Below are positions 10,687-19,699 of a stretch of DNA of 64,000 bases, one piece after another. Origin of the DNA: JBAZYV01 sp041658345. Its GTDB lineage: Bacteria > Patescibacteriota > Gracilibacteria > UBA1369 > 2-02-FULL-48-14. The stretch spans positions 1 through 64,000 of the forward strand of contig JBBAAK010000004.1 in assembly GCA_041658345.1 (NCBI GenBank). The letters are read 5' to 3'. The position numbers and the translations under genes were made by a program. The notes below the pieces were generated by a model. It did not search any database. It worked only from the letters and a program-made list of their open reading frames with translations, and was not told where the DNA came from. Numbering within the stretch: the stretch's first letter is position 1; each line of letters starts with the position of its first letter.

Positions 10687-12183
10687 ATGTCAAACTTAGG
10701 TAGTAAAACAATTACAACGTTTCAAATAATAAGCTTGATATTTTTAACTTCTTGCCAAGTACCTTTTTTTGGCGACAAGCAAAACAATTCTACAGGTGCA
10801 GTCACAATCGCCTACGCAGAGCCAATCTCCAGCTATTCGCCATTAAATTATGGGGCTACAAATCGCAAATATTTATCGAATATTTATGAGTCGCTAGTTC
10901 GCTTTGATAGCACTTTTAACACAGAAAGCAGTTTGGCCGTTTCTTGGGGAAGGCCTGATGACTTAACTTGGGAGTTCCATTTACGAGATGGGGTTTTATT
11001 CCAAGATGGCAGTGCTTTTGATGCTAAAGACGCCATTTACTCAATAAATTTGGCTCGTTCTGAATACAAATCGGATTTAAGTGCATTGCTTTCAAACATT
11101 TCATCCGTGGAAGAAATCGACGCTTCGAGAATCAAAATCGCCACCATTCACCCGGATCCACTACTCCTAAACAGGCTTACTTACGTTTATATGCTTCCAA
11201 AAGATTATACGTCTTTTGACGTGCCCGTTGGGACAGGTGCATATAGGGCGAAAACTTTCACAGAAAACACTCTCACTTTGGAGCGATTCCCGGATTATTG
11301 GGGCCCACTGCCATATTTTGAAACGGCAAATTTAATCTACATCGCATCTCCAAACGAGCGCGTTTCTGCCATGATTAAAGGCCAGGTAGATATGCTAGCA
11401 AATGTACCACCACAAGAAGTCGATACATTAAAAAATGCTGGTATAACCGTGGAGGAATTCCCAAGTTTGGAGGTGAGCTTTTTAATGCTGAATACAGGTG
11501 GAATTCTTGCAGACGAATCCTTGCGTAAATCGGTTGGCCTAGCCATAGATACAGATTATGCCACGCTTTTGGGCGGAGGATATTTAGAGGAAACCTCGCA
11601 GTATTCGGCTACCGGAATTTTTGGCTACGTGAAAGGTTCAAAAGAGCGTGAGCAAAACATCGATTTGGCAAAAACTTATCGTGCAAATATTGAGGGCAAT
11701 GTGGATATAACGCTTGACGTTCCGGAAGGTTTAAGTTCGCTTGCCGAAGCTATTCAGAATGATTTAGCCAAAATAGATATTAACGTAACTGTAAACGTTT
11801 TGGAGTCCGTAGATTTGGAAAATAAAATTTTACTGGGGGCTTCCGATGCATACTTTTTTGGATGGAAATACGACCTTGCGGATCTTTCTGATTTTTTTGA
11901 ATCCGTAGTCCATACACGCACGGGCTCTTACGGATCTTTTAATGGAATTTCTTATTCAAATACAGATGTAGATCAAAAAATAGAAGAATCAATCTCAGTG
12001 GATTCGCTTGCGGAAAGAAGTTCACTCTTGAACCAAATCTCAGAAGAAGTTTTAGCTGAAAATATTATAATTCCGCTTTTTGAATCAAAAAATCTTTATG
12101 CGGTAAGTAAAGATCTCGTTTGGCCGGTACGTTTGGATGGTCAGATTTGGGCTTCAGATATCTTTAAAAATATGGTAGAATAA
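10687..12183 (+). CDS. Peptide/nickel-type ABC substrate-binding lipoprotein (family 5)
   Basis: This 498-aa protein has a lipoprotein signal ending in FLTSC (lipid-attachment Cys about residue 23). The body has family-5 hallmarks: ISSYSPLNYGATNRKYLSNI, WEFHLRDGVLFQDGSAFDAKD, and the later VGTGAYRAKTF. It should bind oligopeptides or similar ligands at the outer face of the membrane. No permease or ATPase genes lie nearby. Instead the next gene, 24 bases downstream, is a membrane PP2C-type phosphatase, so it may act as a sensor partner rather than a transporter component (inference). A second family-5 protein is at 54343. Confidence 0.88.
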   Translation: MSNLGSKTITTFQIISLIFLTSCQVPFFGDKQNNSTGAVTIAYAEPISSYSPLNYGATNRKYLSNIYESLVRFDSTFNTESSLAVSWGRPDDLTWEFHLRDGVLFQDGSAFDAKDAIYSINLARSEYKSDLSALLSNISSVEEIDASRIKIATIHPDPLLLNRLTYVYMLPKDYTSFDVPVGTGAYRAKTFTENTLTLERFPDYWGPLPYFETANLIYIASPNERVSAMIKGQVDMLANVPPQEVDTLKNAGITVEEFPSLEVSFLMLNTGGILADESLRKSVGLAIDTDYATLLGGGYLEETSQYSATGIFGYVKGSKEREQNIDLAKTYRANIEGNVDITLDVPEGLSSLAEAIQNDLAKIDINVTVNVLESVDLENKILLGASDAYFFGWKYDLADLSDFFESVVHTRTGSYGSFNGISYSNTDVDQKIEESISVDSLAERSSLLNQISEEVLAENIIIPLFESKNLYAVSKDLVWPVRLDGQIWASDIFKNMVE

Positions 12184-12207
12184 TAAGATATTTTTAGCTT
12201 AAAGCGG

Positions 12208-13785
12208 ATGATCCGGTCACTAAAAGCAAAATTCACCCTGGCATTTGGGACTCTAACTGTAGTCCTGTTCTTGGCACTTGGTATGTTTTTAGTTAACGCA
12301 AAAACGGAAGAACTCTCTCAAGACATCTCAACCAGTACACAGAATTTTGCCAGTTTAACGGTAAGCAAGGTAATGGAAAATTACACAGCATACCTGGAGC
12401 CGGGCAATTTTTTGCCGTTTAGCCGTGAAATTTCCGGAATCTTAAGAAAGAATGAAGACGTTCCCAATATATCTATCACCAGTTACAGCGGTGTAATTCT
12501 TTACGATTCAATCCAAGAAAAAATCGAGCGTTACAGTGACGGATTAAGAACAGTAACGGACCAAGAAACTTCAGACCGCATACAATCCAACAAAAGCTCT
12601 GTGCTCTACCAAAATGGCAGAATCCTATATCTAAAAGTTGATGAGAATAAAAACGTCTCTTACGTGGACTTTAATGAAAAATCTGTAGAGAGTCCGGCGC
12701 TTACCGACCGAGTAGTTGACATAATAGTGCCTTATCAAAACGCTTACGCCGTTTCATACACAGTTTCTTACGAACTCATGGATGAGCGTTTAAGAGAAGC
12801 CAAAATCCAAATTGGGGTAATCGCAGGTATCGGAACGCTTTTGACCTTAATGATTTCTTTCATGCTCGCAGTTAGCATAACAAATCCACTAAAGGCTTTA
12901 ACCGAGGGTGCGCTCAGAATTGCATCAGGCGATTTTGGGACTCAAGTTATTGCAAAGACAAAAGATGAAATCGGAGTACTTGCAGAAACTTTTAACCAAA
13001 TGGCAAAAGATCTCGCAGCTTCACTTGAAGTAAAACTTTATAAAGAGCGCGTAACAAAAGAACTTGAATTGGCTTCAAAAATTCAAAATGATTTATTGCC
13101 AAAAGGCAGATTGGATTTAGAAAGCTTAGATGTAACAGGAGGTCTTCACCCGGCAACGGAAATTGGAGGAGACGCCTTTGATTTTATTCAAATGGATGAT
13201 GGCGATCATCTTATTTATTTAGGCGATGTTAGCGGTCATGGAGTTCCTGCGGGAATTATTTCTTCCATTGCAAACGGTTTGCTTTACGCCCTCCGTGGCG
13301 AGACAGATTTAAAAGAAATCGCAAGTCGCATAAACAGCGTAATTCAAAAAAAATCCTCAAATACCATGTTCATGACAATGGCGCTAACTGAATGGAACGA
13401 AAAAGATAAGACTTTAAAATATGTAAATTTGGGTCATTTGCCTTTGCTTTATTACGATGCCGAAAATAAAAAAGTAATGGAAATACACTTACCCGGTATG
13501 GCACTTGGCCTTGCCGACGAACTCAAAAATCTGCAAGAACAAGTCCTCAATTTAAAACCAAACGACATTGTGATTATGTATAGCGATGGAATTCCGGAAG
13601 CCCGCGATGCCAAAAACGAACAATACGGCATGCAACGTCTAAAGCGTATTACACAGCAAGCCGGTGACGATTTGCTCACAGCCGAAGCAATCAAGAATGC
13701 CCTCTTTTCTGACGTAATGCAATTCATAGGCGATCAAGATCACCTCGACGACATCACGCTGGTTGTAATGAAAAGAAAAGGCTAA
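12208..13785 (+). CDS. Membrane HAMP-PP2C (SpoIIE/RsbU-type) protein phosphatase
   Basis: The 525-aa protein has a membrane segment at residues 10-30, an extracytoplasmic sensor region to about 200, a second membrane segment (IGVIAGIGTLLTLMISFML), a HAMP domain (NPLKALTEGALRIASGDF), a short coiled linker, and a PP2C phosphatase domain. Metal-binding motifs GGDAFDF, LGDVSGHGVPAG and the terminal DHLDDITLVVM are intact. Such proteins dephosphorylate anti-anti-sigma (STAS) partners in RsbU-type partner-switching. No STAS protein or anti-sigma kinase is in the window. The last four bases are shared with the convergent glyA. Confidence 0.9.
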   Translation: MIRSLKAKFTLAFGTLTVVLFLALGMFLVNAKTEELSQDISTSTQNFASLTVSKVMENYTAYLEPGNFLPFSREISGILRKNEDVPNISITSYSGVILYDSIQEKIERYSDGLRTVTDQETSDRIQSNKSSVLYQNGRILYLKVDENKNVSYVDFNEKSVESPALTDRVVDIIVPYQNAYAVSYTVSYELMDERLREAKIQIGVIAGIGTLLTLMISFMLAVSITNPLKALTEGALRIASGDFGTQVIAKTKDEIGVLAETFNQMAKDLAASLEVKLYKERVTKELELASKIQNDLLPKGRLDLESLDVTGGLHPATEIGGDAFDFIQMDDGDHLIYLGDVSGHGVPAGIISSIANGLLYALRGETDLKEIASRINSVIQKKSSNTMFMTMALTEWNEKDKTLKYVNLGHLPLLYYDAENKKVMEIHLPGMALGLADELKNLQEQVLNLKPNDIVIMYSDGIPEARDAKNEQYGMQRLKRITQQAGDDLLTAEAIKNALFSDVMQFIGDQDHLDDITLVVMKRKG

Positions 13786-15065
13786 ATTGCGCTTACTCCC
13801 GGTACAGGGAATTTCTTGCACATAGCGGTAACCTCGCTATGGATTTGATCAAGCATTGTTTCATCGGCGCTATTTTTTAGCGTTTTAACAATCCATTCGC
13901 CAATCATTTTCATTTCCTCTTCCTTCATGCCACGAGTTGTAGCCGCAGGAGTTCCAAGCCTAACTCCACTTGGCTTAAGAGGTGGATTTGGATCATCCGG
14001 AATGACTTGTTTGTTTGTTGTAAGCCCAACGCGATCAAGCAGATGTTCTGCAGTTGTTCCATCAATTCCCATGCTTGTAACTGTATCCATAACCATCATG
14101 TGGTTATCCGTTCCGTTTGTAATTAATTTGATTCCACCAGCCATAAGAGTTTCAGCTAAGGCCTTTGCATTTTTAAGTATTTGGCTTGCATATTCTTTAA
14201 ACTCAGGCTCAAGCGCTTTGCCCAAAGTAACCGCAATAGAAGCAATGGTTTGCATGTGTGGGCCACCTTGTAATCCAGGGAAAACAGACTTATCTATAAT
14301 GCTTGCATACTCAGCCTTACACAAAATCATTCCTCCGCGTGGGCCACGTAAACTTTTGTGAGTTGTAGTCGTAACAATATCAAAGCCGAAGTCGAAAGGA
14401 TTTCTCATAGCGCCACCAGCAATCAATCCTCCAATGTGAGCCACATCTGCCATGGTTATTGCGCCGACTGCATCCGCAACTTTTTTAAATTCCGCGTAAT
14501 CCAAATCACGTGGATAAGAAGTATAGCCACACAAAATGATTTTTGGCTTATGTTCAAGCGCCAATCTCATCAGCTCATCAAAATCAATTCTACCGTTTTC
14601 TTCCGGAATTGTTTTGTAGCGCACAAAGTTGAAGATTTTTCCCATATGGGAAACCGGATGACCATGAGTTAAGTGACCACCATGGCTTAAATCCATTCCG
14701 AGTACTGTATCGCCTGGCTTTAAAAATGCAAAATAAACTGCTTGATTCATTGGCGAACCGGAAAGCGGTTGCACATTTGCGTGGTCGCATCTAAAAAGTT
14801 TTTTTGCACGCTCGATTGCAAGACTTTCCACAATATCCGTGTAAGTTTGCCCACCATAATAACGTTTGCCTGGGTATCCTTCCGCATATTTATTTGTAAG
14901 CACACTTCCATTGGCCGCCAAAACTTCCGGATAGGTGTAATTTTCAGATGGAATCAATTCTATCCCTTCAGTTTCACGCTTTTCTTCTCCACAGATTGCG
15001 TTGTAAATTTCCGGGTCATTTTGGGCGAGTAGTTCCCAATTTTTCAGGATTTGCGGGTGTACCAT
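13782..15065 (-). CDS. glyA: Serine hydroxymethyltransferase
   Basis: This 427-aa PLP enzyme converts serine and tetrahydrofolate to glycine and methylene-THF. Family motifs are present: ELIPSENYTYPEVLAANGS, GYPGKRYYGGQ, the LSHGGHLTHG region, DVAHIGGLIAGG and the PLP-lysine motif TTTTHKSLRGPRGG. Length is normal. It lies 12 bases downstream of the 5-formyl-THF cyclo-ligase gene, forming a folate one-carbon operon. Its stop codon overlaps that of the convergent phosphatase gene (CTAA at 13782-13785). Confidence 0.97.
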   Translation of the reverse strand: MVHPQILKNWELLAQNDPEIYNAICGEEKRETEGIELIPSENYTYPEVLAANGSVLTNKYAEGYPGKRYYGGQTYTDIVESLAIERAKKLFRCDHANVQPLSGSPMNQAVYFAFLKPGDTVLGMDLSHGGHLTHGHPVSHMGKIFNFVRYKTIPEENGRIDFDELMRLALEHKPKIILCGYTSYPRDLDYAEFKKVADAVGAITMADVAHIGGLIAGGAMRNPFDFGFDIVTTTTHKSLRGPRGGMILCKAEYASIIDKSVFPGLQGGPHMQTIASIAVTLGKALEPEFKEYASQILKNAKALAETLMAGGIKLITNGTDNHMMVMDTVTSMGIDGTTAEHLLDRVGLTTNKQVIPDDPNPPLKPSGVRLGTPAATTRGMKEEEMKMIGEWIVKTLKNSADETMLDQIHSEVTAMCKKFPVPGVSAI

Positions 15066-15077
15066 TTTAAGGTGGGG

Positions 15078-15629
15078 TTAGGAATGAATAATTAAAGAAT
15101 CTGTAACGATTAGGTCGAGGGGAACATCGTGCTCCTCGTTAGGCAACGCGTCCACAATTTGCTCGCTAAAGGCAAATCCGATTTTTTGCCCACGTGTGTC
15201 TTTTAGAAGCTTGTCATAAAAACCTTTACCGGAACCAATGCGATTGCCATTTTTATCAAATCCAATTCCGGGTACCACAATCAAATCAATATCTTTTGGA
15301 TGCGCAGTATTCGCGATAGAACAAGGCTCCAAAAGCCCATAAGCTCCAAGACTCAACTCGTCAAAATTTAAAATTGGGCAAATAAGTAATTCTTCTCCGT
15401 TAACTTTTGGCACAAAAACCTTTACGCCACGTTTAATGCAATCCTTAATAAGATCATGGGTTTCTACTTCATCCGCCTTAGATACATAAAAAAGGATGCT
15501 ATTCGCATCCGTCACTTCTTTTAATTTAAGGAAAATCTCTGCAATCTTTTTGCTTTTTTCAGCTCGTAGTGCAGGCTGAATTGCTTTGCGCTTTTCACGC
15601 AAGTGAACTCGTAAGTCTTTTTTTTGCAT
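15078..15629 (-). CDS. 5-formyltetrahydrofolate cyclo-ligase
   Basis: This 183-aa enzyme makes methenyl-THF from 5-formyl-THF with ATP. It has the basic N-terminal helix LRVHLREKRKAI and the signature VPGIGFDKNGNRIGSGKGFYD near residue 130. The ATG at 15627-15629 was chosen; a GTG four codons upstream (15641) is possible, but it overlaps the likely transcript start. It is the first gene of the operon with glyA. 5-formyl-THF is a side product and inhibitor of GlyA, so the pairing makes sense. Confidence 0.93.
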   Translation of the reverse strand: MQKKDLRVHLREKRKAIQPALRAEKSKKIAEIFLKLKEVTDANSILFYVSKADEVETHDLIKDCIKRGVKVFVPKVNGEELLICPILNFDELSLGAYGLLEPCSIANTAHPKDIDLIVVPGIGFDKNGNRIGSGKGFYDKLLKDTRGQKIGFAFSEQIVDALPNEEHDVPLDLIVTDSLIIHS

Positions 15630-15715
15630 AGGGAACCGCACGAACTATGCCGAATTTTATACCCTTTTGTAAAGACAAAATTAATGTTAAAATTTTCCGG
15701 CCTAACCAACCACGT

Positions 15716-16948
15716 ATGCAAAAACTTTTTACAAAAACCACACTTTTAATCTCATTTATAAGCCTTATTTTTGGAGCAATTGGTGGCGGACTTACCGGTT
15801 TTGCGGTTTTAATCGGTATGCCGGATCAAGGCTCAAATACGGGCGAAACTGTAATCAATTTTGATAATGGCTCGTACAAAGAGGTGGTAGCAAAAGCCTC
15901 GCCGGCCGTTGTCTCAGTTGTGGCAATGAAGGACTTAACGGAATATTACAACCAATACTCAATTAATCCTTTTGGATTTACAGTTCCAAATACAAATGGT
16001 GGAGACCAAAACAATTCGGATGATTCCACCCAAGACGGTGAGAAAAATCTTTCTGAGGTAAGTAGCGGAACAGGATTCATAATGACTGCGGATGGGCTTG
16101 TGATAACCAATAAGCACGTAGTTTCTGATGAAACTGCCGAGTATGTTGTGATTTTGGATGACGATACGGAGCTTCCCGCCGAAGTGCTCGCAAAAGACAC
16201 TTTAAATGACATCGCAATACTCCAAATCACCGGTGAGGATGAAAGAATCGGTGATTTGCCAACAATTGCATTTGGCGACTCGGAAAACATAAATGTTGGC
16301 GATCCCGTTCTTGCCATTGGGAATGCTCTTGGTGAATACGAAAATACCACAACTGCAGGGATCATTTCTGCCAAAGATCGCCAAATCGTGGCTAGTGGAA
16401 CGGGTTTTGGCGCAGAGAATTTAGTCAATTTGATACAAACGGATGCAGCAATAAATCCAGGTAATAGCGGTGGCCCATTGCTTAATTTGAATGGGGAAGT
16501 GATTGGCATGAACACAGCAATTGACACAACAGCCAGTGGAATCGGTTTTGCCATTCCATCCAACGACATTGCAATGGTACTTAAGTCTTACCAAGATAAC
16601 GGAAGGATAGTCAGGCCCTTTGTAGGCGTTCGCTACGTCCCGGTTACAGCACAAGTACAAACCCGTTTAAACTTAGGAGTCGACCACGGTGCTTACGTAA
16701 TTGGCGATGTAAACAGCGGAACGGCAGTTGTAGAAGGTAGCCCTGCCGATAAAGCAGGCCTTAAAGAAGGTGACGTTATTCTTTCCGTGAATGGCAAAGA
16801 GCTAAATGGGGAATTCAATCTGCAAAACGCAATCGCAGAATATAGCGTTGGCGAAACCATAACTTTAGCAGTTTACCGCTCAGGCGAAACCATTACAGTA
16901 GAACTTACCCTTGCAGAAAACGAGACGGCGAAAGAGAGTGAGGAATAA
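15716..16948 (+). CDS. HtrA/DegP-like S1C serine protease with PDZ domain
   Basis: This 410-aa envelope protease has an N-terminal membrane anchor (LISFISLIFGAIGGGLTGF). The trypsin-like domain carries the triad: His in TNKHVVS (about 131), Asp in LNDIAIL (about 164) and Ser in NPGNSGGPL (about 250). A PDZ domain follows, with GSPADKAGLKEGDVILSVNG. It should degrade or refold damaged exported proteins outside the membrane. The frame is open from 15647, but ATG 15716 (MQKLFTKTTLL) places the anchor at the N-terminus. An Asn/Asp-rich insert lies between anchor and protease domain. Confidence 0.95.
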   Translation: MQKLFTKTTLLISFISLIFGAIGGGLTGFAVLIGMPDQGSNTGETVINFDNGSYKEVVAKASPAVVSVVAMKDLTEYYNQYSINPFGFTVPNTNGGDQNNSDDSTQDGEKNLSEVSSGTGFIMTADGLVITNKHVVSDETAEYVVILDDDTELPAEVLAKDTLNDIAILQITGEDERIGDLPTIAFGDSENINVGDPVLAIGNALGEYENTTTAGIISAKDRQIVASGTGFGAENLVNLIQTDAAINPGNSGGPLLNLNGEVIGMNTAIDTTASGIGFAIPSNDIAMVLKSYQDNGRIVRPFVGVRYVPVTAQVQTRLNLGVDHGAYVIGDVNSGTAVVEGSPADKAGLKEGDVILSVNGKELNGEFNLQNAIAEYSVGETITLAVYRSGETITVELTLAENETAKESEE

Positions 16949-16952
16949 CAGA

Positions 16953-17225
16953 TCAATAAACCTCATCGTGCCTGCCTATATCTATTAGGGTTATTTCATC
17001 CTTATTAACGAGAAATATTAAAACTATTCTGTAGGCATAATTTATGGAAACGCTACTTAACAACGAGAGTTTGCCGTGCAATTTATGTAGCCTTAGTGCA
17101 GGATGATTCGGATCCAAAGAAAGTAGCTTTAAAGTCTTGCCATATTGATCAAGTAAATCCGGATGCTTTTTGATGAATTTCTTTGCACGTTTTTCGTAAG
17201 TCTCTGTGAATATTAACCTAGTCAT
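16953..17225 (-). CDS. RelE/YafQ-type toxin
   Basis: This 90-aa protein of the RelE/ParE superfamily has the opening RLIFTETYEKRAKKFIKKHP, a HKLHGKLSLLSSVSINYAYRIV core strand with the conserved YR, and the terminal IDIGRHDEVY. These toxins usually cleave mRNA on the ribosome. It overlaps the antitoxin gene by eight bases, the normal layout for a translationally coupled pair. Target and activity are not visible from sequence. Confidence 0.85.
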   Translation of the reverse strand: MTRLIFTETYEKRAKKFIKKHPDLLDQYGKTLKLLSLDPNHPALRLHKLHGKLSLLSSVSINYAYRIVLIFLVNKDEITLIDIGRHDEVY

Positions 17226-17475
17226 TGGAAATACGCTTTAAATGTTCTTCAACGGAATCATCATGGAATTTACCATCTGTGATGTCTTTTTGCGCTTCCA
17301 TAATGGCAACGGCCAACTCACATTCACGCAAACGATTAAAAGACTCGGTAGATAAAACGACATAAGTATCCACACCCCTAACTTTTACAACAGTTTCCCA
17401 ACCTTTTTTTGCAAAAGGCGATATGGCGGAGATGCCTTTTGTTTTAAGCTCATTTGCAGTGATAAAATTATTCAT
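17218..17475 (-). CDS. Phd/YefM-like antitoxin
   Basis: This 85-aa protein lies directly upstream of, and overlaps, the RelE-like toxin. The N-terminal MNNFITANELKTKGISAI and VVKVRGVDTYVVLSTESFNR resemble the DNA-binding fold of Phd/YefM antitoxins. The acidic C-terminus (DITDGKFHDDSVEEHLKRIS) would wrap the toxin. Antitoxins of this type repress their own promoter; repeated AGTAT elements lie just upstream. Confidence 0.8.
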   Translation of the reverse strand: MNNFITANELKTKGISAISPFAKKGWETVVKVRGVDTYVVLSTESFNRLRECELAVAIMEAQKDITDGKFHDDSVEEHLKRISND

Positions 17476-17487
17476 AGTACTTTAAAT

Positions 17488-17508
17488 AGTATCATTGACA
17501 GTATTATA
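17488..17508 (-). promoter_or_regulatory. Toxin-antitoxin promoter/operator
   Basis: A perfect minus-strand TATAAT lies at 17503-17508, about 28 bases before the antitoxin ATG. Two AGTAT direct repeats (17488-17492 and 17500-17504) flank the expected transcript start, forming a partly palindromic region suited to antitoxin binding. No good -35 box is seen. Confidence 0.4.
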
Positions 17509-17545
17509 CGTCAGACCATCAAACGAATGCAAATACAAAAACACT

Positions 17546-17573
17546 TCAAAACTAGGACTTTGTCCTGTTTTGA
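17546..17573 (-). terminator. tRNA-trailing hairpin with bulged A (copy 2)
   Basis: The hairpin begins three bases after the CCA of tRNA-Val. Outer arms are TCAAAAC and GTTTTGA and inner arms AGGAC and GTCCT around an AAA loop. One unpaired A precedes GTTTTGA on the minus strand. AGTGTTTTTG follows, so this copy could terminate transcription. Confidence 0.6.
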
Positions 17574-17576
17574 TTA

Positions 17577-17653
17577 TGGTGGGCGCTGGGAGATTCGAAC
17601 TCTCGACCCCCTCGGTGTAAACGAGGTGCTCTAACCAACTGAGCTAAGCGCCC
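17577..17653 (-). tRNA. tRNA-Val (TAC)
   Basis: This is a cloverleaf on the minus strand with acceptor GGGCGCT/AGCGCCC, D-arm TAGCTCAGTTGGTTAGAGC, anticodon TAC in loop TTTACAC and T-loop GTTCGAATC. CCA is encoded (17577-17579). Confidence 0.95.
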
Positions 17654-17696
17654 TTATAAAGGTGTGAAAATACTGGCAAGGGATGGAAAATGCGGG

Positions 17697-17726
17697 CTCT
17701 GAACTAGGACTTTGTCCTGTTCAGAG
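17697..17726 (-). terminator. tRNA-trailing hairpin with bulged A (copy 3)
   Basis: This hairpin lies two bases after the CCA of tRNA-Leu(GAG). Outer arms are CTCTGAAC and GTTCAGAG, identical to copy 1. Inner arms are AGGAC and GTCCT, identical to copy 2. The unpaired A is kept. There is no T-run immediately after it. Confidence 0.6.
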
Positions 17727-17728
17727 TA

Positions 17729-17817
17729 TGGTGGGCAAGAGAGGACTTGAACCTCCACCCCGAAAAATACAGGACTAGCCCCTCAAGCTAGCGCGTCTAC
17801 CATTTCGCCACTTGCCC
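17729..17817 (-). tRNA. tRNA-Leu (GAG)
   Basis: This is a class II tRNA on the minus strand with acceptor GGGCAAG/CTTGCCC, anticodon stem CTAGC/GCTAG, loop TTGAGGG giving anticodon GAG, a long variable arm and encoded CCA (17729-17731). Confidence 0.93.
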
Positions 17818-17865
17818 ATATTGTAAAAGACCAAAACTATTGTAGCGGGAGTATTCTAGCGAACC

Positions 17866-17894
17866 TTGCTCAAAAGACAAGTTTTTTCTATTAT
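17866..17894 (+). promoter_or_regulatory. Promoter of the DUF4010 gene
   Basis: TTGCTC (17866-17871), a 17-bp spacer and TATTAT (17889-17894) predict a transcript start near 17901, 13 bases before the ATG at 17914. Confidence 0.55.
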
Positions 17895-17913
17895 AAAGCA
17901 TGCAAATCCACCA

Positions 17914-19206
17914 ATGAACTCAGAATTGATATTTTTACAGAACTTAGGCCTTGCCTTATTAATGGGGAGTTTGATTGGTCTTGAGCGTGAACGAAATCAT
18001 AACGAGATTAATCAGCACGAATTTGGCGGAATACGAACAATGGCCCTTGTAAGTATCTTGGGCTACTTGGCCTATAGTTTATTTTTTAGCTCAACTCTGC
18101 TTTTTGCAGTTTTAACCGGAGGCTATCTTTTGCTTTTGATAGCTTCTTACATTGTTTCTTCCTATCAAAATAGAAATTCCGGTGCAACCACAGAAATTGC
18201 AGGATTTTTTGCTTACTTGATTGGAATACTTATAGCTATGGGCTCAACCTTGTATGCGGCCGTAATCACGCTTTTTGTGGTTATGATTTTGTATTTTAAG
18301 GAACCCTTGCACCAATTTGCGCACAGAATTGGCAAAAACGAACTTTACGACACAATTAAATTTATAGCAGTGGTATTCGTGGTTCTTCCACTTTTGCCAG
18401 ACAAAACTTACGGGCCTCTCAATATTTTAAATCCTCACGAAATTTGGCTGATTGTAGCTTTAATATCCGCAATGTCTTTTGCAAGTTATGTGGCAATAAA
18501 ATTGATTGGGCCAAGAAAGGGGATAGGGCTCGGAGGTTTTTTTGGAGGATTTATATCTTCCACCGCGATTGCGGTTAGCTTTTCCAGTCTCAGCAAAAAA
18601 AGCACTAAAATTGCTAACTCTTTCGTCCTTGGAATCATAATTGCATCTTCGGCAATGTTCCTACGCGTACTCACAACGGTGACGGTATTAAACCAAAACT
18701 TACTTAAGTTTTTACTGGCCCCACTCCTTGCAATGGCGGGAACCGGAGCACTATTTTGCATCTATTTTTGGTTAAAAAAGCACAAGCAAAAAACCGGCCT
18801 AATCAGTCCGGATGAACTTCATTTAAAAAGTCCTTTCGTCTTAAAATCCGCCATACAATTTGGCTTGCTTTTTAGCGCCATGCTTTTTATATCTAAATTT
18901 GCGAGCACTTACTTTGGAGACCAAGGAATTTATTTAACAGCCTTTTTCTCTGGGATTGTAGACGTGGATGCAATAACAGTATCAATGACAAATCTAAGTG
19001 GTAGCGGGGCGATAGCAAACATAACTGCCTCGTTCGCCATAATAATGGTGGTGATTGTAAATACACTTTCAAAGGCGGGAATAGTAATGATATTCGCTTC
19101 AAAAGAAGTCAAAAAATCAACCGTGTTTGCGCTTACGGTAATTGCTATGGTAGGAATTGGATCTTTAATAGCTACAGTATCAATCTATGGTGCTCACATA
19201 TTCTAA
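17914..19206 (+). CDS. MgtC/DUF4010 family integral membrane protein
   Basis: This 430-aa polytopic membrane protein has about a dozen hydrophobic segments. The N-terminal part has the MgtC-like motif LGLALLMGSLIGLERER and FGGIRTMALVSILGYL. The C-terminal part has the DUF4010 signature GFFGGFISSTAIAVSFSSLS and DVDAITVSMTNLSG. The biochemical role of the family is not settled; transport or ion homeostasis is usually assumed. The ATG at 17914 fits the promoter; the in-frame TTG at 17866 lies in the -35 box. The next gene starts immediately after its stop. Confidence 0.88.
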   Translation: MNSELIFLQNLGLALLMGSLIGLERERNHNEINQHEFGGIRTMALVSILGYLAYSLFFSSTLLFAVLTGGYLLLLIASYIVSSYQNRNSGATTEIAGFFAYLIGILIAMGSTLYAAVITLFVVMILYFKEPLHQFAHRIGKNELYDTIKFIAVVFVVLPLLPDKTYGPLNILNPHEIWLIVALISAMSFASYVAIKLIGPRKGIGLGGFFGGFISSTAIAVSFSSLSKKSTKIANSFVLGIIIASSAMFLRVLTTVTVLNQNLLKFLLAPLLAMAGTGALFCIYFWLKKHKQKTGLISPDELHLKSPFVLKSAIQFGLLFSAMLFISKFASTYFGDQGIYLTAFFSGIVDVDAITVSMTNLSGSGAIANITASFAIIMVVIVNTLSKAGIVMIFASKEVKKSTVFALTVIAMVGIGSLIATVSIYGAHIF

Positions 19207-19207
19207 A

Positions 19208-19696
19208 ATGGTTCCGCTGGGTTCGCCCGCGAATGATTTTAAGTTAAAAGGGATTGATGAAAAATTCCACTCTCTTGCGGAATATAAAGAAGCAAAAGTT
19301 CTAGTGATCATTTTTATGTGCAATCATTGCCCATACGTTCAAAAAATATGGGAACCGCTCGTGGCACTCTCGAACCATCTGCCAAAAGAAGTGCAATTTA
19401 TAGGTATAAACTCAAACGCAAACCAACTTTACCCGGAAGATTCTTTTGTAAAAATGAAGCAATATGCCACTGAGAAAGGTCAGACTTTTCCATATCTGTA
19501 TGATGAAGGACAAGAAGTCGCCACATCGTACCAGGCGGTCTGCACTCCGGATTTTTTTGTTTACAATAAGGATCAAAAACTTGCCTACCGCGGGTCTTTT
19601 GACGGCTTAAAGTCGGCAATAATAGCCATTTTAGACGGCAAAGAAGCCAAGCAGGAGCAAACGAGTTCAATGGGCTGTTCAATCAAATGGGCCTAG
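19208..19696 (+). CDS. Thioredoxin/peroxiredoxin-like protein
   Basis: This 162-aa protein has a thioredoxin fold of the AhpC/TSA-like group: GSPANDFKLKGIDEKFHSLA, then VLVIIFMCNHCPYV with the redox pair Cys38-x-x-Cys41, and the cis-Pro region QAVCTPDFFVYN. It contains no signal peptide, so it probably acts in the cytoplasm as a thiol oxidoreductase. The ATG at 19208 directly follows the TAA of the DUF4010 gene, so the two genes are co-transcribed. A CSIKW tail close to the end adds one further Cys. Confidence 0.88.
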   Translation: MVPLGSPANDFKLKGIDEKFHSLAEYKEAKVLVIIFMCNHCPYVQKIWEPLVALSNHLPKEVQFIGINSNANQLYPEDSFVKMKQYATEKGQTFPYLYDEGQEVATSYQAVCTPDFFVYNKDQKLAYRGSFDGLKSAIIAILDGKEAKQEQTSSMGCSIKWA

Positions 19697-19699
19697 GCG

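Noticed and set aside
17546..17726. The repeated hairpins as a CRISPR array
   Set aside because: Only two copies here plus one at 2761, not regularly spaced, always tied to tRNA ends, and no cas genes in the window.
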